Origin: JBAXPV01 sp037132075
Lineage (GTDB): Bacteria > Bacteroidota > Bacteroidia > Bacteroidales > CAIXZF01
Length of the DNA stretch: 64,000 nucleotides
Direction: 5' to 3'
Assembly: GCA_037132075.1 (NCBI GenBank)
Contig: JBAXPV010000005.1
Location: forward strand, 62,001 to 126,000
In this document: piece after piece, positions 42,198 through 49,468 of the stretch
Layout of the letters: every line of letters starts with the position of its first letter
Position numbering within the stretch: the first letter of the stretch is position 1
Position numbers and translations under genes: made by a program
Notes under the pieces: model-generated
Told to the model about the DNA's origin: nothing
Databases searched by the model: none
Seen by the model: the letters and a program-made list of their open reading frames with translations, nothing else

Positions 42198-42519
42198 GGG
42201 AGAATCTCAACTTTCAAATCTTGATAAACTAATCCTTGAAAAACAAAGGTTAATAACCTATTGCGATTACCAGGAAAAGCTTATTTCCTATAAATTCAAT
42301 GACTTAAAAAAGAACTTCCCGGATATCATCACCCAGGAGATTCTGCCTTTTTCGCCAGAGAAAAACAAAGACGTTGGTTCTATGCTCGACTTTGTCAACG
42401 ATTTCATCCTTCGACTGCTTCCCGGGCGTTTCGGGAAAAGCAGGATGGCGGGGATTTTGCTGAAGGTGGTGGAGGGGATAGTTATTCGGGGATTTTCGAA
42501 GACGCGACGGGGCGACTAG
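42190..42519 (+). CDS. Small helical protein, third gene of the YtxH unit
   Basis: 109 residues from ATG 42190 (after AGGAGGGTGAGG). Predominantly helical and charged (LDKLILEKQRLITYCDYQEK), no membrane segment clearly present. Overlaps the previous gene by 8 bp. The last residues (KTRRGD) and the TAG stop are provided by the start of the GGCGACTG-type repeat array, so the natural C-terminus may have been altered. Function unknown. Confidence 0.75.
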   Translation: MNKGESQLSNLDKLILEKQRLITYCDYQEKLISYKFNDLKKNFPDIITQEILPFSPEKNKDVGSMLDFVNDFILRLLPGRFGKSRMAGILLKVVEGIVIRGFSKTRRGD

Positions 42520-42609
42520 GCGACGGGGCGACGGGGCGACTTGGCGACTTGGCGACTTGGCGATCGGGACAATTGGTATATTGGTATATTGAAAATTGGT
42601 ATATTGATA
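42500..42609. repeat. GGCGACTT array followed by a 38-bp ATTGGTATATTG repeat
   Basis: 8-bp units GGCGACGG/GGCGACTT at about 42500-42566, family of the array in nuoF. Directly after it, 42572-42609 is a 38-bp block of ATTGGTATATTG units that recurs without a single difference at 60026-60063, 17 kb away. Confidence 0.92.
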
Positions 42610-42638
42610 CATTTAAAACCCTAAATTAGCTTGTTCAA

Positions 42639-42986
42639 ATGCATCTTATGTCAAACAATATTTTCAAACTTTTCCGAAAGAATTTTGAGCTCCTGTTTTG
42701 GATTGGCAGTTTGACATTTCTTGGCATTACAGCATCGGCTGAGTGTCATTATAGTTTTTGCCTGTTCAAGCTGGCGGGGCTTCCCTGGTGCCCGGGTTGC
42801 GGGATCGGGCATGCGATCGGGTTTATTTTGCAGGGTAAATTCCTGTTGTCGTGGCAAACGCATTGGTTGGGGGGGCCGGCACTGCTGGTAATATTGCATA
42901 GAATATACGTTCTTTTGTTGACTATAAAATTCCAAAGTCCAAATCACAAAGTCCAAATAAATATCAAATATTCAAATATCAAATAA
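42639..42986 (+). CDS. DUF2752 membrane protein
   Basis: 115 residues. The DUF2752 hallmark is present: C..SFCLFKLAGLPWCPGCGIGHAIGFILQG, seen here as CHYSFCLFKLAG and WCPGCGIGHAIG around residues 36-60, with flanking membrane helices. ATG 42639; 42648 is an alternative. The final ~18 residues (KFQSPNHKVQINIKYSNIK) are encoded by AAAGTCCAAA and AAATATCAAAT repeats, so this tail probably replaced the native end. Function unknown, typically a small inner-membrane protein. Confidence 0.82.
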   Translation: MHLMSNNIFKLFRKNFELLFWIGSLTFLGITASAECHYSFCLFKLAGLPWCPGCGIGHAIGFILQGKFLLSWQTHWLGGPALLVILHRIYVLLLTIKFQSPNHKVQINIKYSNIK

Positions 42987-43041
42987 ATATCAATTCCCAA
43001 AATCCCCAATCATTCCGCAATCCGCATTCCGCAATCCGCAA
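42932..43041. repeat. AAAGTCCAAA, ATATCAAAT and CCGCAATCCGCATT repeats
   Basis: AAAGTCC units overlap the end of the DUF2752 gene, followed by ATTCAAATATCAAAT units and by GCAATCCGCATTCC units at 43011-43041. Confidence 0.8.
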
Positions 43042-43076
43042 TAAAAAAGTGGTTATTAATTTAAAATCTACAAACA

Positions 43077-43433
43077 ATGAATATGATGTTATTTAGCCTT
43101 CCTGGCATGACCCATGAGGAGATGTCTTTCCTCGAAAGTATCACCAAAGACCTTACAGAAGAACAGCAAAAGCAGTTCATCATGATTTACACCAGCCGTC
43201 GCAAAGACCCGCAGCTCATCCTTCTCCTTGCACTCCTTGGCTTTATAGGTGTGGCCGGGGTTCATCGCATGATTGTCGGACAGCTCGGCATGGGTATCGT
43301 TTATTTCTTCACCGGTGGTTTCTGCCTGATCGGCACCATCGTCGATATCATCAATCATAAGGATCTGAGTGGAGAGTTTAACCGCAGGCAGGCGGTTGAG
43401 AGTGTGGGGATGGTGAAGGCCTTTGTAAAATAG
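43077..43433 (+). CDS. TM2-domain protein
   Basis: 118 residues. A short N-terminal cytoplasmic region (MTHEEMSFLESITKDLTEEQ) with a helix, then the TM2 domain: LILLLALLGFIGVAGVHRMI, V.GQLGMGIVYFFTGGFCLIGTIVDII, the GxxGxHxFY-like pattern with D near the end. Two transmembrane helices. The TM2 family is widespread and of uncertain role. Stand-alone, followed by ~890 bp of repeats and gene remnants. Confidence 0.88.
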   Translation: MNMMLFSLPGMTHEEMSFLESITKDLTEEQQKQFIMIYTSRRKDPQLILLLALLGFIGVAGVHRMIVGQLGMGIVYFFTGGFCLIGTIVDIINHKDLSGEFNRRQAVESVGMVKAFVK

Positions 43434-43598
43434 TAAGGATGAAGGATGAACAATAAAGGATGAAGAGAAGTCCTAAAGACTGAAGTTCGGTCATAACTAA
43501 CTGTTTAACAACAATCTAACTTCACCTCCTCCTTTCACTTGGTGCTTCTTGCTTTTTATATCTTACTTCAAAAAAACTTAAAAAATATAGGCTGTACT

Positions 43599-43934
43599 CC
43601 CTTCGCGATACTTGGTGATGCCCTTGGTGTTCCTTTGTGAAACCACTTTTTAAGGGGTTGCTCAAAGGCGCTCAAAGGATAACACTAAGTAAAAAAGGAT
43701 AATATATAAAGGATAAACAATCCTACCACCGGCAAGTTCACCCTCCATGGCCTGAGTTCCGAATCCCAAATCTGTATCGAAATTCGTGAAATCCGTGGAC
43801 AAAAAATCTTTTCAAAAACGGTACCCGGATCAGATAATATTGAACTAAATTTGATTGCCCCGGCTGGGGTTTATTTTGTAACGGTCAGAACTTTTCTTAA
43901 AACTTTAACTTTAAGATTGATGAAGGACGAGTAA
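43599..43934 (+). pseudogene. Orphan T9SS sorting-domain fragment, copy 1
   Basis: From 43710 to the stop at 43932-43934 the DNA encodes NNPTTGKFTLHGLSSES..., REIRGQKIFSKTV, APAGVYFVTVRT and the end LRLMKDE, a complete type A T9SS sorting domain. An in-frame TAA (43707-43709) lies just upstream and there is no cargo gene or start codon. The part 43599-43690 is made of CCTTTGTG-type repeats. The unit is tandemly duplicated in the next 370 bp. It could be a remnant of a larger gene or a mobile C-terminal cassette. Confidence 0.75.
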
Positions 43935-43943
43935 TGAAGGATG

Positions 43944-44308
43944 CCCTTCGAGATACTTTGTGTGACCCTTCGTGATCCTTTGTGAAACCACTTTTTAAGG
44001 TGTTACACAAAGGCACTCAAAGGATAACACGAAGTACCACAATTAAGAAAAAAGGATGATATATAAAGGATGATATATAAAGGATAAACAACCCCACCAC
44101 CGGCAAGTTTACCCTAAGGGGCCTGAGTTCCAAATCCCAAATCTGTATCGAAATTCGTGAAATTCGTGGACAAATAATCTTTTCATTAACAGTTTCCGGA
44201 TCTGATAATATTGAATTGAACCTTGATGCCCCGATGGGTGTTTATTTCTTAAGGATAATCACTGGTAGCAGGATTGTTACTTTGAAAATGATAAAGGATG
44301 ATATATAA
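43944..44308 (+). pseudogene. Orphan T9SS sorting-domain fragment, copy 2
   Basis: Second copy of the unit: open from 44081 to the stop at 44306-44308, encoding NNPTTGKFTLRGLSSKS, REIRGQIIFSLTV, APMGVYFLRIIT and LKMIKDDI. An in-frame TAA (44078-44080) again closes it upstream. The repeat-rich leader matches that of copy 1 (GTGAAACCACTTTTTAAGG in both). The two frames differ at many sites but neither has an internal stop. The last codons are the same AAAGGATGATATATAA text that forms the surrounding short repeat. Confidence 0.75.
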
Positions 44309-44325
44309 AGGATAATATATAAAGT

Positions 44326-45342
44326 ATGAAGTATAGAAAGCTTGGCCATTCCGGCCTCCTCGTCTCCGAACTCTGTTTCGGCACCATGACCTTTGGTGGT
44401 CGCGGTTATTGGGAAACCATTGGTCATCTGCCTGAAGACAAAGCCAAACAGCTTGTCGATATGGCTATTGATGCCGGTGTTAACTTTATCGACACCGCAG
44501 ATGTCTACTCTTACGGCTTATCCGAAGAACTCCTCGGCAAAGCGATTGTTGGCAAACGACAAGATCTTGTTGTGGCCACGAAAGTCAGGGCCCGCATGAG
44601 TCCCGGGATTAATGATGTGGGATTGAGCCGCCACCACATCATGCAGAGCTGCGAAAACAGTCTGAAACGGCTTCAAACGGATTATATTGACTTATATATC
44701 ATCCATAGCTATGACTATGAAACACCGCAGGAAGAGACACTTCGTGCGCTGGACGATCTCGTCAGGCAAGGAAAAGTCCGCTACCTGGGTGTTTCCAATC
44801 ATGGCGGCTGGCATCTGATGAAAGCGCTTGCCATCTCTGATAAATATATGCTTGAGAAATTCGTATCCTACCAGGGATTGTATTCCCTCGCTTCCCGCGA
44901 TATCGAAACGGAAATCGTTCCCCTCTGCCTCGATCAGGGATTAGGAATCACGCCCTGGTCTCCCCTGTTTGGCGGCTTCCTCAGCGGGAAATACAAAAGA
45001 GGAAAAACCACAGAGACCGAAGGACGACGCGGAAGTGCACAATATAACTTCCTCAACATTGAGGAGGAAAAAGGATATGCCATTCTGGATGTGCTTGAAA
45101 TTGTTGCCAACAATCATGGCGCAAGCATGGCACAAGCGGCACTCAATTATCTCTTGCGTAAACCTGTCGTTTCTTCTGTCCTGATTGGAGCGAATACGCC
45201 CGAACAGCTTGCCGATAACCTGAAAACCGTGGATTGGGAGATGAGTGCTGAAGAAGTTTTGATGCTGGATAAAGTCAGTATGCCCTATCGTCCGTATCCT
45301 TATTGGATGCTGGATAGGACGAGAATGGATCGGGGGGTGTAA
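44326..45342 (+). CDS. Aldo/keto reductase
   Basis: 338-residue NADPH-dependent oxidoreductase of the YghZ/Kv-beta-like branch. TIM barrel with N-terminal strand hairpin (MKYRKLGHSGLLVSELCFGT), catalytic Asp and Tyr in FIDTADVYSYGLSEELLGKA, Lys in VVATKVRARM, His in LYIIHSYDYE, and the cofactor end SSVLIGANTPEQLADN. Reduces aldehydes or ketones; substrate unknown. The start ATG is embedded in an AAAGTATGAAG repeat-like sequence. No operon partners. Confidence 0.92.
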   Translation: MKYRKLGHSGLLVSELCFGTMTFGGRGYWETIGHLPEDKAKQLVDMAIDAGVNFIDTADVYSYGLSEELLGKAIVGKRQDLVVATKVRARMSPGINDVGLSRHHIMQSCENSLKRLQTDYIDLYIIHSYDYETPQEETLRALDDLVRQGKVRYLGVSNHGGWHLMKALAISDKYMLEKFVSYQGLYSLASRDIETEIVPLCLDQGLGITPWSPLFGGFLSGKYKRGKTTETEGRRGSAQYNFLNIEEEKGYAILDVLEIVANNHGASMAQAALNYLLRKPVVSSVLIGANTPEQLADNLKTVDWEMSAEEVLMLDKVSMPYRPYPYWMLDRTRMDRGV

Positions 45343-45354
45343 AAGTTCGTGTGT

Positions 45355-45440
45355 CGTGGGCACTTGGGCATGTGTGCCGGTTTGCAGGTGGGTACGTCCG
45401 TAGCTGCACACTTGCCCACCTGCCCACGTTCACACGACAC
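45355..45440. repeat. TGCCCACCTGCCCACGT inverted repeat before the sigma factor gene
   Basis: GTTCGTGTGTCGTGGGCACTT and its near complement at about 45410-45440 (AAGTGTGCAGCT... and ACGTTCACACGACACACGAA) form a long imperfect hairpin. Text resembles 21680-21760. Confidence 0.65.
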
Positions 45441-45461
45441 ACGAAACAAAAAAAATATAAT

Positions 45462-45469
45462 TACTTTTG
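45462..45469 (+). promoter_or_regulatory. -7 box before the ECF sigma factor gene
   Basis: TACTTTTG, about 18 bp upstream of the proposed TTG start; a second TACTTTTG overlaps that start at 45483-45490 only in part. No -33 box is clear. Confidence 0.35.
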
Positions 45470-45486
45470 TCCAACAAGCAATACTT

Positions 45487-46077
45487 TTGGACGAACCTGA
45501 AAAACATTTGTGCGAGCGTATCCGCGGCGGAGACAAGGATGCCTTCGAATATGTATTTAAGACATATTACGGGCAATTGTGTGGATATGCCCGGCAAATT
45601 GTTTTGGATCCCGATGCTTCTGAAGAGATCATTCAAGAGTTGTTTTTCCAATTGTGGCAGAAGAAAGAGTCTTTGCAGGTTAACACCTCGTTAAAATCCT
45701 ATCTTTTCAGAGCGGTGCATAACAGTTGCCTGAATCACATCAAACATCACAAGATCAGGGATGCTTATTCACAGAATTTCAAACTGGAAAACATTGACAA
45801 CAGTGTTAGTGATAGTCAGAATCTTGAGGTTAAAGAACTTCAGATGCGCATCACCAAAGCTATAGAATTGCTTCCCCCGGAACGGAAGAAAGTCTTTATG
45901 ATGATTCGTTTTGAGGAAAGGAAATACAAAGAAGTTGCTGACATACTCGGAATATCAGTAAAAACCGTTGAAAACCAGATGGGAAAAGCGATGCAGTTCC
46001 TGAGAGAGGCACTGAAAGACCTGATTCCCTTGTTATTGCTATTTATTTTACACAGTATGAAAAGTTTTTTTTCTTAA
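45487..46077 (+). CDS. ECF RNA polymerase sigma factor
   Basis: 196 residues from a TTG at 45487 (LDEPEKHLCERIRGGD); the frame extends to 45349 but that part is the hairpin repeat, and no ATG exists before the conserved region. Sigma2 (DAFEYVFKTYYGQLCGYARQ, then DASEEIIQELFFQLWQ) and sigma4 (LPPERKKVFMMIRFEERKYK, EVADILGISVKTVENQMGKA) are clear. It belongs to the Bacteroidota sigma-70/FecR expansion. The next gene encodes its probable FecR anti-sigma factor, 40 bp downstream, followed by an STN-domain protein. The start choice is uncertain. Confidence 0.85.
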   Translation: MDEPEKHLCERIRGGDKDAFEYVFKTYYGQLCGYARQIVLDPDASEEIIQELFFQLWQKKESLQVNTSLKSYLFRAVHNSCLNHIKHHKIRDAYSQNFKLENIDNSVSDSQNLEVKELQMRITKAIELLPPERKKVFMMIRFEERKYKEVADILGISVKTVENQMGKAMQFLREALKDLIPLLLLFILHSMKSFFS

Positions 46078-46117
46078 TCGATAGGTGAAACATGAAACTA
46101 AATTGTCATAGAGCTAA

Positions 46118-47146
46118 ATGAATGCCTTTGAAGAAAATATTTACCCTGATCTGATCATCAAATTCCTACACGGCGAAGCCGATTCAGCAGAGACCATCCT
46201 CGTAAAGGAATGGCTCGCTTCTTCGGCAGAAAACCAGGCTGAATTTGAAACGATGGAAAAGATCTGGAAAGCGTCGCAGATTGGCTTTCCGGAAGCGCTG
46301 GCTGTGGATGCCGACAAGGCATGGGCCAAACTTTCGGAAAGGATCAGCCAGTCTGAAGCTGTTCAAGGTATAGCGCCTGTGAGAAAATTCCGCTCACCCT
46401 ATCTGACGATCGGACTTAAAATTGCTGCGGTCCTCCTCCCCCTTCTTGTTTTAACCTATGTCATTATCAGTCAATACACTAAAGTTAAGACCAAAACATT
46501 TAGCACCGAATTGGCTATCGCAAATATAACCCTGACTGATGGCACTATTGTCATGATGAATCAGAAGTCAGTCCTGAGTTATCCGGAAACATTTTCTAAA
46601 AAATCCAGGGAAGTAAGCCTCAACGGAGAAGCATTTTTTACTGTCACACCCAACCTGACAAAGCCATTTATCATTCATGCAAACAACCTGGATATAAGGG
46701 TTGTCGGGACTTCATTTAATGTCAGGGCGCTTACCAATGAAGATCTCATCGAAGTAATGGTTAAAACCGGGAGAGTGAGACTGTATGCGATCAATGCAGC
46801 TGGGGAGAAAAAGGATTCCATCATGCTGGAAGCCGGGAAGACCGGGATATTCAACAAGAAAGCCAGTCTTTTTATGCCTGTGAAAGAGAAAGTGGAAAAC
46901 ACTTTATTCTGGATCAATAAAACATTGCAATTTAACAAAACGCCACTGGATTCTGTCTTTCCACAGATTGTAAAATACTATGGGGTCAAGATAAAACTAA
47001 AGAATAATGACATCCGGAAACTCAGGCTGACGGCTAAGTTTGAAGGATTGGATGCTGACAGGATCCTGCATATTATCAGTGAATCTTTCGGCTTGAACAT
47101 CACAAAAGCGGACTCAACTTTTGAAATTGATGTTGTGCAAAAATAG
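46118..47146 (+). CDS. FecR-family anti-sigma factor
   Basis: 342 residues. N-terminal cytoplasmic sigma-binding region (DLIIKFLHGEADSAETILVK, then EWLASSAENQAEF), a membrane helix at ~96-117 (IAAVLLPLLVLTYVIIS), a periplasmic FecR domain (TLTDGTIVMMNQKSVLSYPE, VSLNGEAFFTVTPNLTKPF) and a C-terminal DUF4974/STN-like end (VKYYGVKIKLKNNDIRKLRL). In this system a surface protein signals through FecR to release the sigma factor. It overlaps the next gene by 17 bp. Confidence 0.92.
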   Translation: MNAFEENIYPDLIIKFLHGEADSAETILVKEWLASSAENQAEFETMEKIWKASQIGFPEALAVDADKAWAKLSERISQSEAVQGIAPVRKFRSPYLTIGLKIAAVLLPLLVLTYVIISQYTKVKTKTFSTELAIANITLTDGTIVMMNQKSVLSYPETFSKKSREVSLNGEAFFTVTPNLTKPFIIHANNLDIRVVGTSFNVRALTNEDLIEVMVKTGRVRLYAINAAGEKKDSIMLEAGKTGIFNKKASLFMPVKEKVENTLFWINKTLQFNKTPLDSVFPQIVKYYGVKIKLKNNDIRKLRLTAKFEGLDADRILHIISESFGLNITKADSTFEIDVVQK

Positions 47147-48749
47147 CCATAGAAATTACCTCGTCCTGGTCATCGTTCTGCTGACAAACCTGGCCAATGC
47201 CCAGCAAAGTCTCCTGGAACGGAAAGTCAACATTTCCTTTGACAATTTGCCGATTGAAAAAGCATTACAGCAAATAGAGAACAGCTCTGGTGCCAGGTTT
47301 TCCTACAATTCTGACATTATCAGCACTGAGACCCGGGTGAGTATCATCGCAAAAGGAAAACCGCTCGGCAAGGTCCTTGTTTCTGTCCTTGGCAGTGATT
47401 ATTACTTTAAAAGCACTGAGAAGTACATTATCATCCTTCAGAAAATAAAAAAATCAGATCCGCCACCGAAGGAAAAGATCTTCAGTTTGTCGGGAAGGGT
47501 TGTCGATTCTCAAACAAAACAAGCGATTCCTGAAGCAACGATATATGATATGGTAAGCCTCATGTCAGAATTAAGTGACAGTAATGGATTTTTTAATGTA
47601 ATGCTTCCACCCAGTACCCGTTTTATTGGTCTGAGATGCTGCAAGCTGGGATACAATGACACCGTGGCATTCCTCAGGCCCTCCGGGAAAGAAACTGCTA
47701 ACTTCAGGCTTACAAGAATTGACAAGAACATTAGTAAGATAATCACGGTGTCCTCCAGGGAAATCCCGCTGGTCGATTCAACGAATTTGTTCCTTGTCAA
47801 AAGGATTGTCTCTTCCAATCTGCTGATTAACAGCAACAATGTTATTATTCCCGACAAACGCATTGTCCAGTTTTCGCTGCTTCCGGGTATGGGAAGCAAT
47901 CAACTCCTGGGTGGTTCCGTTGTGAATCATTTCTCCATGAATCTATTGGGTGGTTTTTCAAAAGGTGTCAGTGGTTTTGAGGCGGGTGGGCTCTTAAATA
48001 TCAACAAAGACAACGTCAATGGATTTCAGTTTTGCGGCCTGGTCAACCTGACAGGAAAGAATGTCAATGGATTCCAGGTATGCGGTGTGCTGAACCGTAC
48101 TTCGGGGAATGTCAATGGCGCACAGGCAAGCTGCCTGGTGAATTTCGCAAGAGATACTGTAAATGGTGTCCAGATTGCAGGATTGGTGAATTATGCCAGG
48201 CATCCCGGCTTCCAGTTAGGACTGGTCAATATCGCTGACAGTCCGGATGGTGCGCCCCTGGGGGTGTTCAACATCATCAGGCACGGCTATTACGCGATCT
48301 CGCTTAATTATGATGACATTCAAAGCGGAGACATCCTTTTTCATATGGGAACACATCGCTTATACAGCATGATCGGTCTTTGCATGAGATCGGATCCTGA
48401 TTTTCAAAGCTGGGGAATCTGTTACGGATTGGGACACCAGGTTTTTTATCCGCACCGCCTCAGCATGAATGTTGAGCTGTTAAGCTCGGTTATCAATGCT
48501 TTCGGGCAGTTTGACTCCACCACCATCAGTCGGGTCGGATTCTCCTGCCAGCTATCATATCGAATCTGGAATAATACATTTATCACTGCCGGCCCTTCCT
48601 TAAACACCTTTATCGCAAAAGCGGATAATCAGCAGGTAGATGCCTACATTTCAGATGCCATTAAAGGAGACAGCTGGCATTATGCACCGGCTCATACCCG
48701 CTTCGATGCCTGGATTGGCGGGACATTCGGGATAAAAATAAAAATTTAG
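47130..48749 (+). CDS. STN plus carboxypeptidase-regulatory-like protein with LA_2272-type surface repeats
   Basis: About 539 residues from the ATG at 47130 (a TTG nine bases upstream is possible). Signal peptide ending NLANAQQ; STN domain (~25-95, VNISFDNLPIEKALQQIENS); CarboxypepD_reg-like domain (SLSGRVVDSQTKQAIPEATI); then a run of glycine-rich repeats of the form (N)VNGFQxCGLxN, seen as KDNVNGFQFCGLVNLTGKNV, NGFQVCGVLN, VNGAQASCLVN, VNGVQIAGLVN, as in LA_2272 surface repeat proteins; and a beta-rich C-terminal part ending FGIKIKI. There is no TonB-dependent receptor barrel or plug, although the first two domains are those of such receptors. It probably forms the surface partner of the sigma/FecR pair. 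Confidence 0.82.
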   Translation: MLCKNSHRNYLVLVIVLLTNLANAQQSLLERKVNISFDNLPIEKALQQIENSSGARFSYNSDIISTETRVSIIAKGKPLGKVLVSVLGSDYYFKSTEKYIIILQKIKKSDPPPKEKIFSLSGRVVDSQTKQAIPEATIYDMVSLMSELSDSNGFFNVMLPPSTRFIGLRCCKLGYNDTVAFLRPSGKETANFRLTRIDKNISKIITVSSREIPLVDSTNLFLVKRIVSSNLLINSNNVIIPDKRIVQFSLLPGMGSNQLLGGSVVNHFSMNLLGGFSKGVSGFEAGGLLNINKDNVNGFQFCGLVNLTGKNVNGFQVCGVLNRTSGNVNGAQASCLVNFARDTVNGVQIAGLVNYARHPGFQLGLVNIADSPDGAPLGVFNIIRHGYYAISLNYDDIQSGDILFHMGTHRLYSMIGLCMRSDPDFQSWGICYGLGHQVFYPHRLSMNVELLSSVINAFGQFDSTTISRVGFSCQLSYRIWNNTFITAGPSLNTFIAKADNQQVDAYISDAIKGDSWHYAPAHTRFDAWIGGTFGIKIKI

Positions 48750-48812
48750 ATTTCGGAATAGGGGTAAGTGAGGTTTTGTTTGTCTTTCTATTACAAACAA
48801 CACAAAAGCCCT

Positions 48813-49445
48813 ATGAAAACATTCAGTTCAGTTATTCTTAAGACAGTATTGCTGTCCCTGTTTATCCTTGCTTTTTCATATGCAACATTTCCTGAGAACT
48901 GGAAGGCGGTAGAATCAAAATCCGGAATCCAGGTATTCGAACGTTGGGTCGACATCAACAAAGACCTGAAAGTTAAAGAACGCAGGGGTGTCATCCAGGT
49001 CCGGAAGTCATTGCCGGAAGTCGTCAAAACGCTGAAAGACCCATCGAATACCAGGTTATGGATGGAACATGTGAGTGATGCCTACCTGGTAAAACAAGTT
49101 TCCGACAACGTTTGGTTGTCATACACCTGCTTCGCGATCCCCTGGCCTTTTGAATCAAGAGATATGGTATCCTTATCAACCCTGGAATATAACAACAACG
49201 GAAGCAGCGCTTATATCATCATCCGCAGCAAAGGAGAAGCCATTCCAGTAAAACCAAAGACAAGTCGCTTAAACAATTTCAAAGCCTGCTGGGAGATCAA
49301 AGATCTTGGAAAAGGACAATGTTCCATATCCTTTACGGCCATGACCTATGCAGCACCCGATTACCCGCGTTTCATCCAGGATCCGGTAATCAGGGGAACA
49401 TTTTACCGGAACATGCTCAATCTGAAAACGATACTTGATCAATAA
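48813..49445 (+). CDS. Exported START/SRPBCC-domain protein
   Basis: 210 residues from ATG 48813 (MKTFSSVILKTVLLSLFILA); a GTG 45 bp upstream is less likely. Signal or anchor helix at 5-22, then a START-like lipid-binding domain: SGIQVFERWVDINKDLKVKE, RLWMEHVSDAYLVKQV, WPFESRDMVSLSTLEYN and the amphipathic C-terminal helix RGTFYRNMLNLKTIL. START proteins bind lipids or hydrophobic molecules. It precedes, by 23 bp, the DUF2062-SDR and epimerase genes, pointing to a lipid- or hydrophobe-related operon; the substrate is unknown. Confidence 0.85.
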   Translation: MKTFSSVILKTVLLSLFILAFSYATFPENWKAVESKSGIQVFERWVDINKDLKVKERRGVIQVRKSLPEVVKTLKDPSNTRLWMEHVSDAYLVKQVSDNVWLSYTCFAIPWPFESRDMVSLSTLEYNNNGSSAYIIIRSKGEAIPVKPKTSRLNNFKACWEIKDLGKGQCSISFTAMTYAAPDYPRFIQDPVIRGTFYRNMLNLKTILDQ

Positions 49446-49468
49446 TTAAACCGACAAAGACAATATAT

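Noticed and set aside
45349..45486. Upstream 46-residue extension of the ECF sigma factor
   Set aside because: It is encoded by a hairpin repeat and contains the probable promoter; family alignment begins after it.
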